Positions 55,544-64,000 of a DNA stretch of 64,000 nucleotides are shown piece by piece. The notes under the pieces are model-generated. The model saw nothing but the letters and a program-made list of their open reading frames with translations, ran no database searches and was not told where the DNA came from. This stretch comes from Rahnella woolbedingensis (lineage in GTDB: Bacteria; Pseudomonadota; Gammaproteobacteria; Enterobacterales; Enterobacteriaceae), in assembly GCF_003602095.1 (NCBI RefSeq), contig NZ_RAHH01000003.1:1-64000 (forward strand), read 5' to 3'. Numbering within the stretch: the first letter of the stretch is position 1; each line of letters begins with the position of its first letter. The position numbers and the translations under genes are program-made.

Positions 55544-56953
55544 TTACGCCGCTTTGTTTTTGCGTTTCCGGCCAAGCCAGAAAATCAGCACCAGCAGAAT
55601 AATCACGCCGGCCACCATCGCCGGAGCCATGAATGGCTGGAGTTTTGCCAGCAATGTGACCGGGCCACCGGCGCGTAACACCGCGACATCCTGCGTGCTG
55701 ACCTGAACACCGGCGTTGCCGTAGTTCTTCAGTACGTAGTTGGAGATGTCGGCGATCTGCTGATCGTCGAGTTGGCCGACATACGAACCCACACCGAATT
55801 TCGGCATCAGCACGTGATGGTCGCCGACCTGGCGATCCACACCGTACAGAATGGCGGAAATCAGGTTAGATGCGTTGCCCATGCCGGTCGCCGTGTTGTT
55901 GAACAGCGACGGGTATGCCTGATTCTGGCTGCCGGAGCCGTCCGGCTGGTGACAGCTGGCGCAATAACCGCTGAACAAGGCCGCACCGTTGTCGATGGTC
56001 TTGTTCGCGTTATACGGATGCGCACCGCGCAGACCTTCTTCCACATTGACCGGCTTACCGAACGTATCCGCGGCCTGCGTATCATGCGGATCACGCACCG
56101 GCGTGCTGTTTTTCAGGTAGAAGGCAATCGCGTTAAGATCCGTGTCAGACATGTATTGCAGGCTGTTTTGCACCGCTTCTGCCATGCCGCCCGCTGCCTG
56201 GTTTTTCCCGGCTGTACGGCCGGTTTTCAGGTATTCCACCAGCTGAGCTTGCGACCAGTTACCGATACCGCTGACCGGATCAGAACTGATGTTTGGCGCA
56301 TACCACGGGCCAACCATGCCGCCTGCCAGCGGTTTATCCGTCACAGAACCCATCATCAGGTTACGTGGCGTGTGGCAGGTATCACAGTGACCGGCACCGT
56401 TGACCAGATAGGCGCCACGGTTCCATTGCTCGCTTTTCGACGGATCCGGCTTAAACGGCGTGCTGTCGAGATACATTATGTTCCAGCCCGCCATGGCAAT
56501 ACGCATGTTGAACGGGAACGGCAGGGCGGTTTCAGGATTCGGTTGCTCGACCGGCTTCACCCCTTGCTGGAAATAGACATACAGCGCGTGCATGTCGGCA
56601 TCGCTCATATGGCTGTAAGAGGTATAAGGCATCGCCGGATACAGATTTGCACCGTCCGGACGCACACCTTCACGCACCGCACGGGTAAACTGTGCTTCGG
56701 TGTAATTCCCGATACCAAACTGTTTCGACGGCGTGATGTTGGTGGTGTAAATCGTGCCCATCGGCGAGTGGATTTCATATCCACCGGCAAACGGCTTACC
56801 GCCTTCCGGTGCGGTATGACAGGCCTGACAGTCAGCGGCAGTCGCGACTTCCTGACCCTGATGGATAAGCGCAGCCTGATCGTCTGCAGACGCGCTGGCC
56901 GCGAAACCGCCCAGTGACGCGCTCAGCAGGCAGGCGGTGAGAAGTTTTTTCAT
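55544..56953 (-). CDS. Gluconate 2-dehydrogenase cytochrome c subunit
   Basis: A 469-aa membrane-bound triheme cytochrome c that passes electrons from the flavoprotein to ubiquinone. The signal peptide ends near ASA-DDQ (residue 23). Three heme sites are visible, CQACH (42-46), CDTCH and CASCH, spaced as in the family, plus a C-terminal membrane anchor (APAMVAGVIILLVLIFWLG). Related acetobacter alcohol dehydrogenase subunits have the same layout, but the partner genes here are of the gluconate type. The ATG overlaps the flavoprotein stop by four bases (ATGA). Confidence 0.9.
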   Translation of the reverse strand: MKKLLTACLLSASLGGFAASASADDQAALIHQGQEVATAADCQACHTAPEGGKPFAGGYEIHSPMGTIYTTNITPSKQFGIGNYTEAQFTRAVREGVRPDGANLYPAMPYTSYSHMSDADMHALYVYFQQGVKPVEQPNPETALPFPFNMRIAMAGWNIMYLDSTPFKPDPSKSEQWNRGAYLVNGAGHCDTCHTPRNLMMGSVTDKPLAGGMVGPWYAPNISSDPVSGIGNWSQAQLVEYLKTGRTAGKNQAAGGMAEAVQNSLQYMSDTDLNAIAFYLKNSTPVRDPHDTQAADTFGKPVNVEEGLRGAHPYNANKTIDNGAALFSGYCASCHQPDGSGSQNQAYPSLFNNTATGMGNASNLISAILYGVDRQVGDHHVLMPKFGVGSYVGQLDDQQIADISNYVLKNYGNAGVQVSTQDVAVLRAGGPVTLLAKLQPFMAPAMVAGVIILLVLIFWLGRKRKNKAA

Positions 56954-58605
56954 GCTGCACCTGCCAGTTTTTTCGCCATATCGTCTGCCGCTTTCAGGCC
57001 GAGTGCGGCCATGGTCAGCGTACTGTTCACCACGCTCGAAGACGGAATAGCACCGCCGCCCGGTAGCCACAGGTTAGCGTGGTCATGCGCCCGGCATTCA
57101 CCGTTCACCACGGAATCTTTCGGATCACTGCCCATGATGGTACCGCCCATGATGTGGTTGTTGGCGTTCAGGCTGGTGGTGATGTTGAATTCTTCGGCCA
57201 TAAACAGGGAACCGATGTGTTCCAGCTGTTTGTGCGCCGCTTCCGCGCCGTTACGCACGTAATCGCCGACATCGTAATGAATGTCCGGGCACGGCAGACC
57301 GTGCGGGTCTTTACGGGTGGTGCTGAGCGTCAGGCGGTTATTCGGATCCGGCAACGGTTCCAGACTAATGGATAAGTCCACGCCAAAGATAGAACGGCGG
57401 CGAATTTCCTCATCCAGCTCTTTACCGACCAGGCCCATTTGCAACGCTTTAGACGTTGCCGGGATCACGCGGCTGATATTATTGAGGATCATTTTATTGG
57501 CAGAATAATCTTTGCGGAAATCGCCGTCGCGCGGCCCCACCAGACAGCTGCTTTGCGCCGGACCACGGCCAATCCACAGCGGCTCTTTGGCGATAAACGT
57601 ACAGTGGAAACCGGAGTGATCCATCATGTTACGGCCAACATGATCAGACGAGTTGGCGATTCCGTTCGGGTTCTTTTCGTTGGCCGCCATCAGCAGCAGA
57701 CGCGGGGTTTCGATCCCGTTACAGGCCAGTGCGAAGACTTTACCGGTGGCTTTATGTGATTTTTTATCTCTGTCCAGCCAGTGAACGGCGGTCACATTGT
57801 TGTTTTCATCGGTGTCGATTTTGTAGACCACCGCTTCGGCCAGCACCACGGCGCCTTTATTTTCGGCGCGCTCCACGTGGGCAATACCGTTATACATCGC
57901 ACCAATCGGGCAGATCGGCTGGCAGTTGTTGTTACCGCAACAGGTCGGGCGGCCGTTCCACGGACGCGTGCTGCGCCCTTGTGGGATCGGCACGGAACGG
58001 TAACCGTGCGGGTTCACGATTTCAGCAAAACGCGTGTCGCCGTAACCGTAAGGCACCTGTTCCATCGGATAGGGTTTGCTGCGCTCGGAAGGGGATTGCA
58101 GCTCAGGATCGTTCGGGCCTGCAACACCAATCTCTTCTTCAGCGCGGCAATAATAAGGTTCGAGTTCATCGTATGAAATAGGCCAGTCGCGGCCCACGCC
58201 GTATAACGTTTTCATTTTGAAATCGTTAGGAACGTGACGCCAGCACGAAGCCGCCCAGTGCCAGGTGGTGCCGCCGACGGTACGCAGATAGCCTTGCTTG
58301 AAGCTGCCTGCGCTGGGTCCGGTCAGATGGGCGTAGTTGTTTTCCGGGAAATACAGCGGAGCAGGGGCTTTTTCTGACTGCGGATATAAGCCCTGGAAGT
58401 CAGAACCTGCGCGGTTATCAAACGGCATATTGCGCCAGTTTTCCACCGCCTGCGCACGTTCGATACGTAAACCTGCTTCCAGCACCAGCACGGAATGCCC
58501 CTGGCTGACCAGTTGGTCAGCAATCATCCCGCCAACGATACCGGAACCGACAACAATCACATCAGCAGACGCATCGCCATCTGCGGTAAATTCTGGTTTT
58601 TTCAT
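56950..58605 (-). CDS. Gluconate 2-dehydrogenase flavoprotein subunit (GMC oxidoreductase)
   Basis: A 551-aa FAD enzyme that oxidises D-gluconate to 2-keto-D-gluconate in the periplasm. The FAD-binding fold starts VIVVGSGIVGGMIADQLVSQGHSVLVLEAG, with G20-x-G22-x-x-G25. The N-terminal region also has TVGGTTWHWAASCWRHVPNDF, and the GMC C-terminal block reads NNHIMGGTIMGSDP and LWLPGGGAIPSSSVVNSTLT. It has no own signal peptide and is expected to be exported with the Tat-signal-bearing small subunit. Start and stop overlap both neighbours, so the three subunits are translationally coupled. Confidence 0.92.
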   Translation of the reverse strand: MKKPEFTADGDASADVIVVGSGIVGGMIADQLVSQGHSVLVLEAGLRIERAQAVENWRNMPFDNRAGSDFQGLYPQSEKAPAPLYFPENNYAHLTGPSAGSFKQGYLRTVGGTTWHWAASCWRHVPNDFKMKTLYGVGRDWPISYDELEPYYCRAEEEIGVAGPNDPELQSPSERSKPYPMEQVPYGYGDTRFAEIVNPHGYRSVPIPQGRSTRPWNGRPTCCGNNNCQPICPIGAMYNGIAHVERAENKGAVVLAEAVVYKIDTDENNNVTAVHWLDRDKKSHKATGKVFALACNGIETPRLLLMAANEKNPNGIANSSDHVGRNMMDHSGFHCTFIAKEPLWIGRGPAQSSCLVGPRDGDFRKDYSANKMILNNISRVIPATSKALQMGLVGKELDEEIRRRSIFGVDLSISLEPLPDPNNRLTLSTTRKDPHGLPCPDIHYDVGDYVRNGAEAAHKQLEHIGSLFMAEEFNITTSLNANNHIMGGTIMGSDPKDSVVNGECRAHDHANLWLPGGGAIPSSSVVNSTLTMAALGLKAADDMAKKLAGAA

Positions 58606-59222
58606 CAGGCTTTGCTCACAACATTTGTATCAGAAGGGTGGGTAAAACGATCGGCGTTCATGGATTCCGGCATCGCGGCCGCTGGCGGCGCAGCAGTGAA
58701 GTACAGCGGTCCGTTACCGCAGTAAGTCGGCACAATCAGACCGTCACTGACCGGGCGATACATCAGCGCATCTTTATAGGTAATTAAAATGGAATCGGTT
58801 CCATGTCCGACCGTACCGGTATACCACGCGGTGACGATGCTGGTGACCAGTTCGCCCAGACCATTTTGCTTTGCCACTTCCTGCAAATCTTTCGCCGCCT
58901 GACCCGGTTTTACCAGCGCGTGAAGCTTACTGACCTGAGCAGGGAAGTCGGGCTGTGAACGGTAAAAGGCGTTGAAAATCTGCGCTGAAGAACCTTCGCT
59001 GATATTTTTATGTTCAGTGATGGCCTGTGATACCAGATAGAACTGACCGAAGATGACCGGATCCTGGGCGGCGGTTTCTTTTTCCGCCTGGCTGAGGAAC
59101 GGGAAGCCGAGCAGGGTGGTGGCCACCATCGCGGAGGTGAGGCCTTTCAGCAGTTCACGACGGCTGAAACCGGTTCCATTTTCGGGTGCGTTGTTTCCAA
59201 TGATTGAAGGATCGTTTTCCAT
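58605..59222 (-). CDS. Gluconate 2-dehydrogenase subunit 3 (Tat-exported small subunit)
   Basis: A 205-aa small subunit. The N-terminus carries a twin-arginine motif SRRELLKG followed by a hydrophobic stretch (LTSAMVATTLLGFPFLSQA), so it likely carries the folded flavoprotein through the Tat system. The mature part shows the family pattern FGQFYLVSQAITEHKNI and VTAWYTGTVGHG. I chose the ATG at 59222; an in-frame TTG at 59255 would add 11 residues. It is first in the three-gene unit, with its stop overlapping the flavoprotein start. Confidence 0.9.
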   Translation of the reverse strand: MENDPSIIGNNAPENGTGFSRRELLKGLTSAMVATTLLGFPFLSQAEKETAAQDPVIFGQFYLVSQAITEHKNISEGSSAQIFNAFYRSQPDFPAQVSKLHALVKPGQAAKDLQEVAKQNGLGELVTSIVTAWYTGTVGHGTDSILITYKDALMYRPVSDGLIVPTYCGNGPLYFTAAPPAAAMPESMNADRFTHPSDTNVVSKA

Positions 59223-59901
59223 CTCTTTCTCGCTGGGAATAGGTTGTTTTGCCAAACGGCAGTGAATTCGCTTATCTGATTCTTATTATAATTTGCGTAA
59301 TGCGAGATTTATCAGCGGGTTAGTTTCTGCCGATATCTGTCCCGATAGGGTATACCACTTATAACGGTGCGGATGATAAGCCAAAGAAGAGGGATTTGTG
59401 CAAACAAATTGTGCGGATTTATTAACATTAGATCCAGATTTTAACGTATGATGCGCGGCGTCAAATAATGTAACCAACTGGTTCATTTCAAGATGAAATT
59501 AACAGCTGACTCTGACCGTTGCAGGAAGTTATTGCTTTCTATTTATATGATAAACAATGAGTAAACAGAGAATGCGTCTTTTACCTGGATCCTCATTTGT
59601 ATATTAAATGTAAACAAATAAGCGATTTAAAGTAACGCTAATTGATTAAAATGGTTGTGAATTAAGCCGGAAAAGGTTACAAATAGGCCAAAATGAGATC
59701 TGCCTCTCAGAATGTTCGGGAGCAGGCATAAAAATGACCTGAGTCTGCTGTTTTGTATCCGGTGACGTTAATTTAATGTTAATTATTTGAGCGTAAATTG
59801 GGCAAAGCGAAGACCGTCGGCTATAACTTAAAGAGTATGGTTGTAGCGATTTTGTAAAAACATCGGGTATAAGATGTATGAATCATTGTCTGGGGAACCG
59901 T
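59223..59901. other. Long AT-rich intergenic region between gluconate dehydrogenase operon and yejG
   Basis: About 680 bp between divergent units. No gene is convincing. ACCA-AC-TGGT (about 59473-59482) is a short palindrome upstream of the dehydrogenase operon that could be an operator. No terminator or RNA structure stands out. Confidence 0.4.
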
Positions 59902-60246
59902 GTGAATAATATCCAACTTTCGGTAGTACATCGTTTGCCGCAAAGTTATCGCTGGTTGTCGGGTTTTGCCGGTATCAAAGTTGAACCGATTCCGCTGCCT
60001 GGTAACGATGAAGATAACAATCTGATCGGCCTCAAACTGCTCAGCCACGAAGGCGAGTTCGCCTGGCAGGTCATGCATCAGCTGACAAATGCGTTAGAAG
60101 ATATTCAGGTAAAAGCGGCGATCGTTGAAATCGACGGTGAACCCTGTTTATTTGTTCATCGTGAAGATGAAAGCGCCACGCTCTGCTGCCTGAAGAATAT
60201 CGGTGCCGCGATCGCAGAATCCGTTACCGCACTTTATCCTTTCTGA
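59902..60246 (+). CDS. yejG: YejG family protein
   Basis: 114 aa, the same length as E. coli YejG. IQLSVVHRLPQSYRWLSGFAG, KVEPIP and DGEPCLFVHREDE are conserved. The function is unknown; the E. coli gene has been linked to aminoglycoside tolerance. The GTG at 59902 has GGGGA six bases upstream and matches the family N-terminus; an ATG at 59878 would add eight residues. It is convergent with yejF, separated by a palindrome CGCCTGAAA/TTTCAGGCG. Confidence 0.92.
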   Translation: MNNIQLSVVHRLPQSYRWLSGFAGIKVEPIPLPGNDEDNNLIGLKLLSHEGEFAWQVMHQLTNALEDIQVKAAIVEIDGEPCLFVHREDESATLCCLKNIGAAIAESVTALYPF

Positions 60247-60300
60247 ACCGCCTGAAATTTCACTGTTTCAGGCGATGAGCTTCCACACCTTCATCGTCAC

Positions 60301-61908
60301 CTAACGGATTGTGTCGAATGCGTCCGACGCTGCCAGCAACTCACGGGTATAAGCCTGCTGCGGCGCAGTAAAAATCTGCTCACAATCTCCCTGTTCGATC
60401 ACTTCCCCGTTTCGCAATACCATCAGCTGATGGCATAAAGACCGCACCACGTGCAAATCATGGCTGATAAACAGATACGTCAGACCGTGGCGTTGTTGCA
60501 GTTCGCTGAGGATTGTCAGAATTTGCGCCTGTACCGATTTATCCAGCGACGACGTAGGCTCATCAAGGATCAGCATTTCCGGCTGTAAAATCAGCGCGCG
60601 GGCAATCGCAATACGCTGGCGCTGACCGCCTGAAAACTCGGTGGGATAACGGTGACGTGACGCCGGATCTAATCCCACTTCCTGCATGGCACGTATCACC
60701 TCTTTTTCCCGCTCCTGTTCACTGACTTTCCGGTGAACCAGCAAACCTTCGGCGATGATTTGCCCGACCGTGAAACGGGGATTCAGTGCAGAGAACGGAT
60801 CCTGAAATACCACCTGTATCCGGCTGCGGAACGGCAGCATTTTTTTGCGCGAGAAAGTATGCAGCGGCTGGCCATCAAACCAGATTTCCCCCTGCGATTT
60901 CATTAGCCGCAGCAATGCCAGACCCGTGGTGCTTTTGCCTGAACCGGATTCGCCCACCACGCCAAGACTCTCGCCGCGACGCAGCTGAAAACTCACCTGA
61001 TTTACCGCATGTTTGATACCGACGGTTCGGCGCAGCAGCCCGCGTTTTACCGGGAAGCCGACATCCAGATTTTTAACGTCAAGCAGAACGGCAGATTCGT
61101 CTTTCAATGGTTGCGGGCGACCCTGAGGTTCAGCCTGCAATAGCTGACGGGTATAAGGGTCTTGTGGATGGCTGAACAGTGTGGCACGCGGTTGTTGTTC
61201 CACCACACGACCTTTGTGCATCACCGCCACGGTATCCGCCAGACGCCGCACTATGCGCAGGTTATGGGTGATGAACAGCATCGCCATGCCCATTTCCTGC
61301 TTGAGTTCATCGAGCAGCGATAAAATCTGTGCCTGCACGGAAACATCCAGCGCGGTGGTCGGTTCGTCAGCAATCAGGAGTTTCGGACGGGTCAGCACCG
61401 CCATGGCAATCATCACGCGCTGGCGCTCGCCGCCGGAAAGCTGATGCGGGAAATCTTTCAGGCGCGATCCTGCCTGGCGGATCCCTACGCGATCCAGACA
61501 GCGCAGTATTTCATTACGTGCCGCATCACCGCGAAGATTACGGTGCAGTATCAGCACTTCTGCGAGCTGTTTTTCGAGCGTATGCAGCGGATTAAGCGAA
61601 ACCATCGGCTCCTGAAAGATCATCGAAATTTCATTGCCACGGATTTGGCGCAGGGTATTGGTGCTGGCGTGAAGCAGCGATTGACCGGCAAATACAATAT
61701 CGCCCTGAGGATAGACTGCTGAGGAAGGCAGAAGGCGCAATACCGACAGCGCGGTAACGCTTTTGCCGGAACCGGATTCCCCGACCAGCGCTAAGGTTTC
61801 TCCGGCATGAATAGTGAGCGACACGTCGCTGACGACTTCCTGTTGCTGATTTCCCTGACGAAAGGCGACGCTGAGATTTTTGATTTGTAAGAGAGGAGTG
61901 TCTGTCAT
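60301..61908 (-). CDS. yejF: YejF, double ABC ATPase of peptide importer
   Basis: 535 aa (529 in E. coli) with two fused ABC ATPase domains that power YejABEF, which imports microcin C and oligopeptides. Each half has Walker A GESGSGKS; the signatures are LSGGERQR and FSGGQRQR, with Walker B LLIADEP and MLILDEP. The ATG at 61908 is chosen from the match to E. coli MTQTLLAIENL. It begins within a few bases of the yejE stop, so the genes are translationally coupled. Confidence 0.96.
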   Translation of the reverse strand: MTDTPLLQIKNLSVAFRQGNQQQEVVSDVSLTIHAGETLALVGESGSGKSVTALSVLRLLPSSAVYPQGDIVFAGQSLLHASTNTLRQIRGNEISMIFQEPMVSLNPLHTLEKQLAEVLILHRNLRGDAARNEILRCLDRVGIRQAGSRLKDFPHQLSGGERQRVMIAMAVLTRPKLLIADEPTTALDVSVQAQILSLLDELKQEMGMAMLFITHNLRIVRRLADTVAVMHKGRVVEQQPRATLFSHPQDPYTRQLLQAEPQGRPQPLKDESAVLLDVKNLDVGFPVKRGLLRRTVGIKHAVNQVSFQLRRGESLGVVGESGSGKSTTGLALLRLMKSQGEIWFDGQPLHTFSRKKMLPFRSRIQVVFQDPFSALNPRFTVGQIIAEGLLVHRKVSEQEREKEVIRAMQEVGLDPASRHRYPTEFSGGQRQRIAIARALILQPEMLILDEPTSSLDKSVQAQILTILSELQQRHGLTYLFISHDLHVVRSLCHQLMVLRNGEVIEQGDCEQIFTAPQQAYTRELLAASDAFDTIR

Positions 61909-61909
61909 C

Positions 61910-62953
61910 TCAGAGCGCCTCATGATGATGTGCGGACGGATTAAAGGCGTCGCGTACGGCTTCACCAATGAAAATCAGTAACGACAGAAGGGCGGCCAGC
62001 ACCACGAAGGCGCTGATGCCCAGCCATGGCGCCTGCAAATTATTTTTACCTTCCATCAGTAGCGTGCCGAGCGAGGGAGAACCCAGCGGCAGGCCGAAAC
62101 CGAGGAAATCCAGCGATGTCAGGGTGGTAATCGAACCACACAGGATAAACGGCAGATAAGTCAGCGTCGCGACCATCGCATTAGGCAGCATATGGCGGCG
62201 CATAATGGCGCTGTCACTGACACCCATCGCCTGCGCCGCGCGGATGTAATCAAAATTACGCGTGCGCAAAAATTCAGCCCGCACCACGCTGACCAGTGTC
62301 ATCCAGCCGGAAAGCACAGTGATCAGCAGCAGCCACCAGAAATTCGGTTGCACCACACTGGCCAGAATGATGATCAGGAACAGCGTCGGTATGCTGGACC
62401 ACACTTCAATAAAACGCTGCCCGAGCAGGTCAATCAGCCCGCCGTAATAGCCTTGTGTGGCTCCGGCCATAATCCCAATCACAGAGGTCAGAACGGTCAG
62501 CATAATGCCAAAGAACAGTGAAATGCGTAGCCCGTAGAGAATTTGCGCCAGCACATCGTGACCGTTGCTGTCGGTGCCCAGCCAGTTTTGCGCCGAGGGT
62601 GGCGAAGGGAAGGGCTGCGCGGTAGAAAAGTTAATGGAGTTATAGCTGCTGCGGATCGGCGCCCAGACCGCCCAGCCGTGGTCTTCAATCTGGCGCATGA
62701 CGAACGGATCCTGATAATCAGCCGGCGTTTCCAGCTCGCCGCCAAAGGTGGTTTCACTGTAGTTGACCAGAAACGGCACGTAGAGATGCCCCTGATAGCG
62801 CGCCAGCAGGGGTTTATCATTGGCGAGCACGTTGGATAACAGCACCAGAATCAACATGACCATGAAAATCCACAGCGACCAGAAACCGCGGCGGTTCTGG
62901 CAGAAACGCGCCCAGCGCGCCAGACTGACGGTGTTCAGTTTAAAAAGGCTCAT
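61910..62953 (-). CDS. yejE: YejE, permease of peptide importer
   Basis: 347 aa (341 in E. coli). An inner-membrane permease with an N-terminal OppC-type segment (RWARFCQNRRGFWSLWIFMVMLIL), a periplasmic loop and a cluster of five membrane helices carrying the EAA-type loop YIRAAQAMGVSDSAIMRRHMLPNAM. It pairs with YejB. Its start overlaps the yejB stop by one base. Confidence 0.96.
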   Translation of the reverse strand: MSLFKLNTVSLARWARFCQNRRGFWSLWIFMVMLILVLLSNVLANDKPLLARYQGHLYVPFLVNYSETTFGGELETPADYQDPFVMRQIEDHGWAVWAPIRSSYNSINFSTAQPFPSPPSAQNWLGTDSNGHDVLAQILYGLRISLFFGIMLTVLTSVIGIMAGATQGYYGGLIDLLGQRFIEVWSSIPTLFLIIILASVVQPNFWWLLLITVLSGWMTLVSVVRAEFLRTRNFDYIRAAQAMGVSDSAIMRRHMLPNAMVATLTYLPFILCGSITTLTSLDFLGFGLPLGSPSLGTLLMEGKNNLQAPWLGISAFVVLAALLSLLIFIGEAVRDAFNPSAHHHEAL

Positions 62954-64000
62954 TACTGGCGGCCCTCAAAATCGATACGCGGGTCAACCAGCGTGTAAGT
63001 GATGTCGCTGACAATATTGAGCAGCAAACCAATCAGCGTGAAGACGTACAGGGTGCCGAAAATGACCGGGAAATCGCGCTGTACGATGGCGTCGTAACCC
63101 AACAATCCCAGCCCCTGCAAAGAGAACATCACTTCGATCAGCAAGGATCCGGTGAAAAACATGCTGATAAAGGTGGCAGGGAAACCGGCAATTACCAGCA
63201 GCATCGCGTTGCGAAAGACATGCCGGTACAAAATCTGTTTCTCGTTCAGCCCCTTGGCGCGCGCGGTCACCACATACTGCTTGCCTACCTCATCCATAAA
63301 CGAGTTTTTGGTCAGCATGGTTAACGTGGCAAAGCCGCCAATCACCGTCGCCAGTACCGGCAACGTGATATGCCAGAGATAGTCGGTGATTTTGCCGTAC
63401 CACGGCAGGGTATCGAAATTCGGGGATGTCAGGCCGCGCAGCGGGAACCAGTCGAGGTAACTGCCGCCGGTGAACAGCACAATCAATAAGATAGCGAATA
63501 AAAACGAAGGAACGGCATAGCCGACGATAATCACCGAACTGCTCCAGGTATCGAACCGCGAGCCGTTACGTACCGCTTTGCGGATGCCGAGCGGAATCGA
63601 CACCAGATAGATAATCAGCGTGCTCCACAGGCCGATGGTGACAGAAACCGGCAACGCGTTTTTCACCAGCCCCATCACCGAAGAACCGCGAAACAGGCTG
63701 TCGCCAAAATCAAACCGGACATAATCCGACAGCATGTCGAAATACCGCACGTGCAGAGGCTTGTCGAAACCGAAACGGTGGGTTATCTCAGCGATCACTT
63801 CCGGGTCAAGGCCGCGGGCACCGCGATACTGACCTTCACCAAACTGCGCCAGACCCGGAGACGCTTTGCCATTTCCGCTGCCTCCACCGGCACCGGGTAA
63901 ACTGCTGGATTGCCCCATTTCAATAGCGGCAATGGCCTGATCGACCGGTCCGCCAGGTGCAATTTGCACAATGAAAAAGTTTATTGTGATGATCGCCCAC
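62953..64000 (-). CDS. yejB: YejB, permease of peptide importer (5' end beyond window)
   Basis: The reading frame continues to the right edge of the window. Its first visible residues ([29 protein letters not shown]) correspond to about residue 17 of E. coli YejB (364 aa), so roughly 16 codons are missing. The DppB-type permease features are present, including [26 protein letters not shown] and the end [17 protein letters not shown]. It forms the channel with YejE. The operon order yejB-yejE-yejF is conserved; yejA would lie outside the window. Confidence 0.95.
   Translation of the reverse strand, partial: WAIITINFFIVQIAPGGPVDQAIAAIEMGQSSSLPGAGGGSGNGKASPGLAQFGEGQYRGARGLDPEVIAEITHRFGFDKPLHVRYFDMLSDYVRFDFGDSLFRGSSVMGLVKNALPVSVTIGLWSTLIIYLVSIPLGIRKAVRNGSRFDTWSSSVIIVGYAVPSFLFAILLIVLFTGGSYLDWFPLRGLTSPNFDTLPWYGKITDYLWHITLPVLATVIGGFATLTMLTKNSFMDEVGKQYVVTARAKGLNEKQILYRHVFRNAMLLVIAGFPATFISMFFTGSLLIEVMFSLQGLGLLGYDAIVQRDFPVIFGTLYVFTLIGLLLNIVSDITYTLVDPRIDFEGRQ

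Noticed and set aside
55772-56917. A 381-codon plus-strand frame opposite the cytochrome c gene
   Set aside because: The minus-strand frame has a signal peptide and three heme motifs; the plus-strand frame is Arg/His-rich shadow.
59256-59877. Possible small RNA or gene in the long gap before yejG
   Set aside because: No frame with a ribosome binding site and no terminator hairpin could be found.

Overview
The window is enterobacterial chromosome. Gene order around rcsCBD, micF-ompC and yejBEFG-bcr-rsuA-radD-rplY-yejKLM follows the Escherichia coli/Yersinia backbone, and protein lengths match E. coli almost residue for residue (RcsB 216 aa, YejL 75, YejG 114, IdnO 254). A periplasmic gluconate 2-dehydrogenase, a complete scsABCD set and a BapA-type adhesin with its own type I secretion system suggest Yersiniaceae, perhaps Rahnella-like. 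The family assignment is inference.

Region by region. 1-81: right end of an IS903-type insertion sequence, including the last eight transposase codons and the 18-bp terminal repeat. 82-3886: a decayed Rhs array. Two copies of an Rhs core tip, in a direct repeat of about 970 bp offset by 1866 bp, each carry a different C-terminal toxin and an Imm50-like immunity gene, with SymE-like genes on the other strand. 4175-10452: the Rcs phosphorelay (rcsC on +; rcsD and rcsB on -). 10490-33644: accessory DNA between rcsD and micF, holding an MFS transporter, a 4618-aa adhesin with its TolC-, LapB- and LapC-like exporter, and a DUF4034/Sel1 protein. 33969-35547: micF sRNA divergent from an ompC-type porin. 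35718-39382: an NTF2-like protein, a MarA-type regulator, two tiny membrane proteins in an operon, a second FtsI-like penicillin-binding protein and a DinI/MsgA protein with a LexA-like site. 39577-43116: scsABCD thiol-redox/copper tolerance operon with a CpxR-like box. 43190-51186: yejM, yejL, yejK, rplY, radD, rsuA, bcr. 51232-59222: a ketogluconate island (transporter, GntR-like repressor, idnO, a second SDR, three-subunit gluconate 2-dehydrogenase) inserted between bcr and yejG. 59902-64000: yejG, yejF, yejE and the 3' part of yejB.

How the genes fit together. The envelope theme is strong: Rcs stress signalling, porin control by MicF, a giant secreted adhesin, YejM control of LPS synthesis, Scs disulfide handling and the Yej peptide importer. 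The gluconate genes form a coherent loop. Periplasmic gluconate 2-dehydrogenase would make 2-ketogluconate, the MFS carrier would import sugar acids, and IdnO interconverts 5-ketogluconate and gluconate. CRP-like sites lie in front of both the transporter and idnO.

The least explained parts are the two-gene small membrane protein operon at 36725-36964 with a triple 21-bp repeat upstream, the Rhs/SymE junction duplication, the four-domain super-repeat inside the adhesin, and about 550 bp of structured non-coding DNA after the secretion operon.
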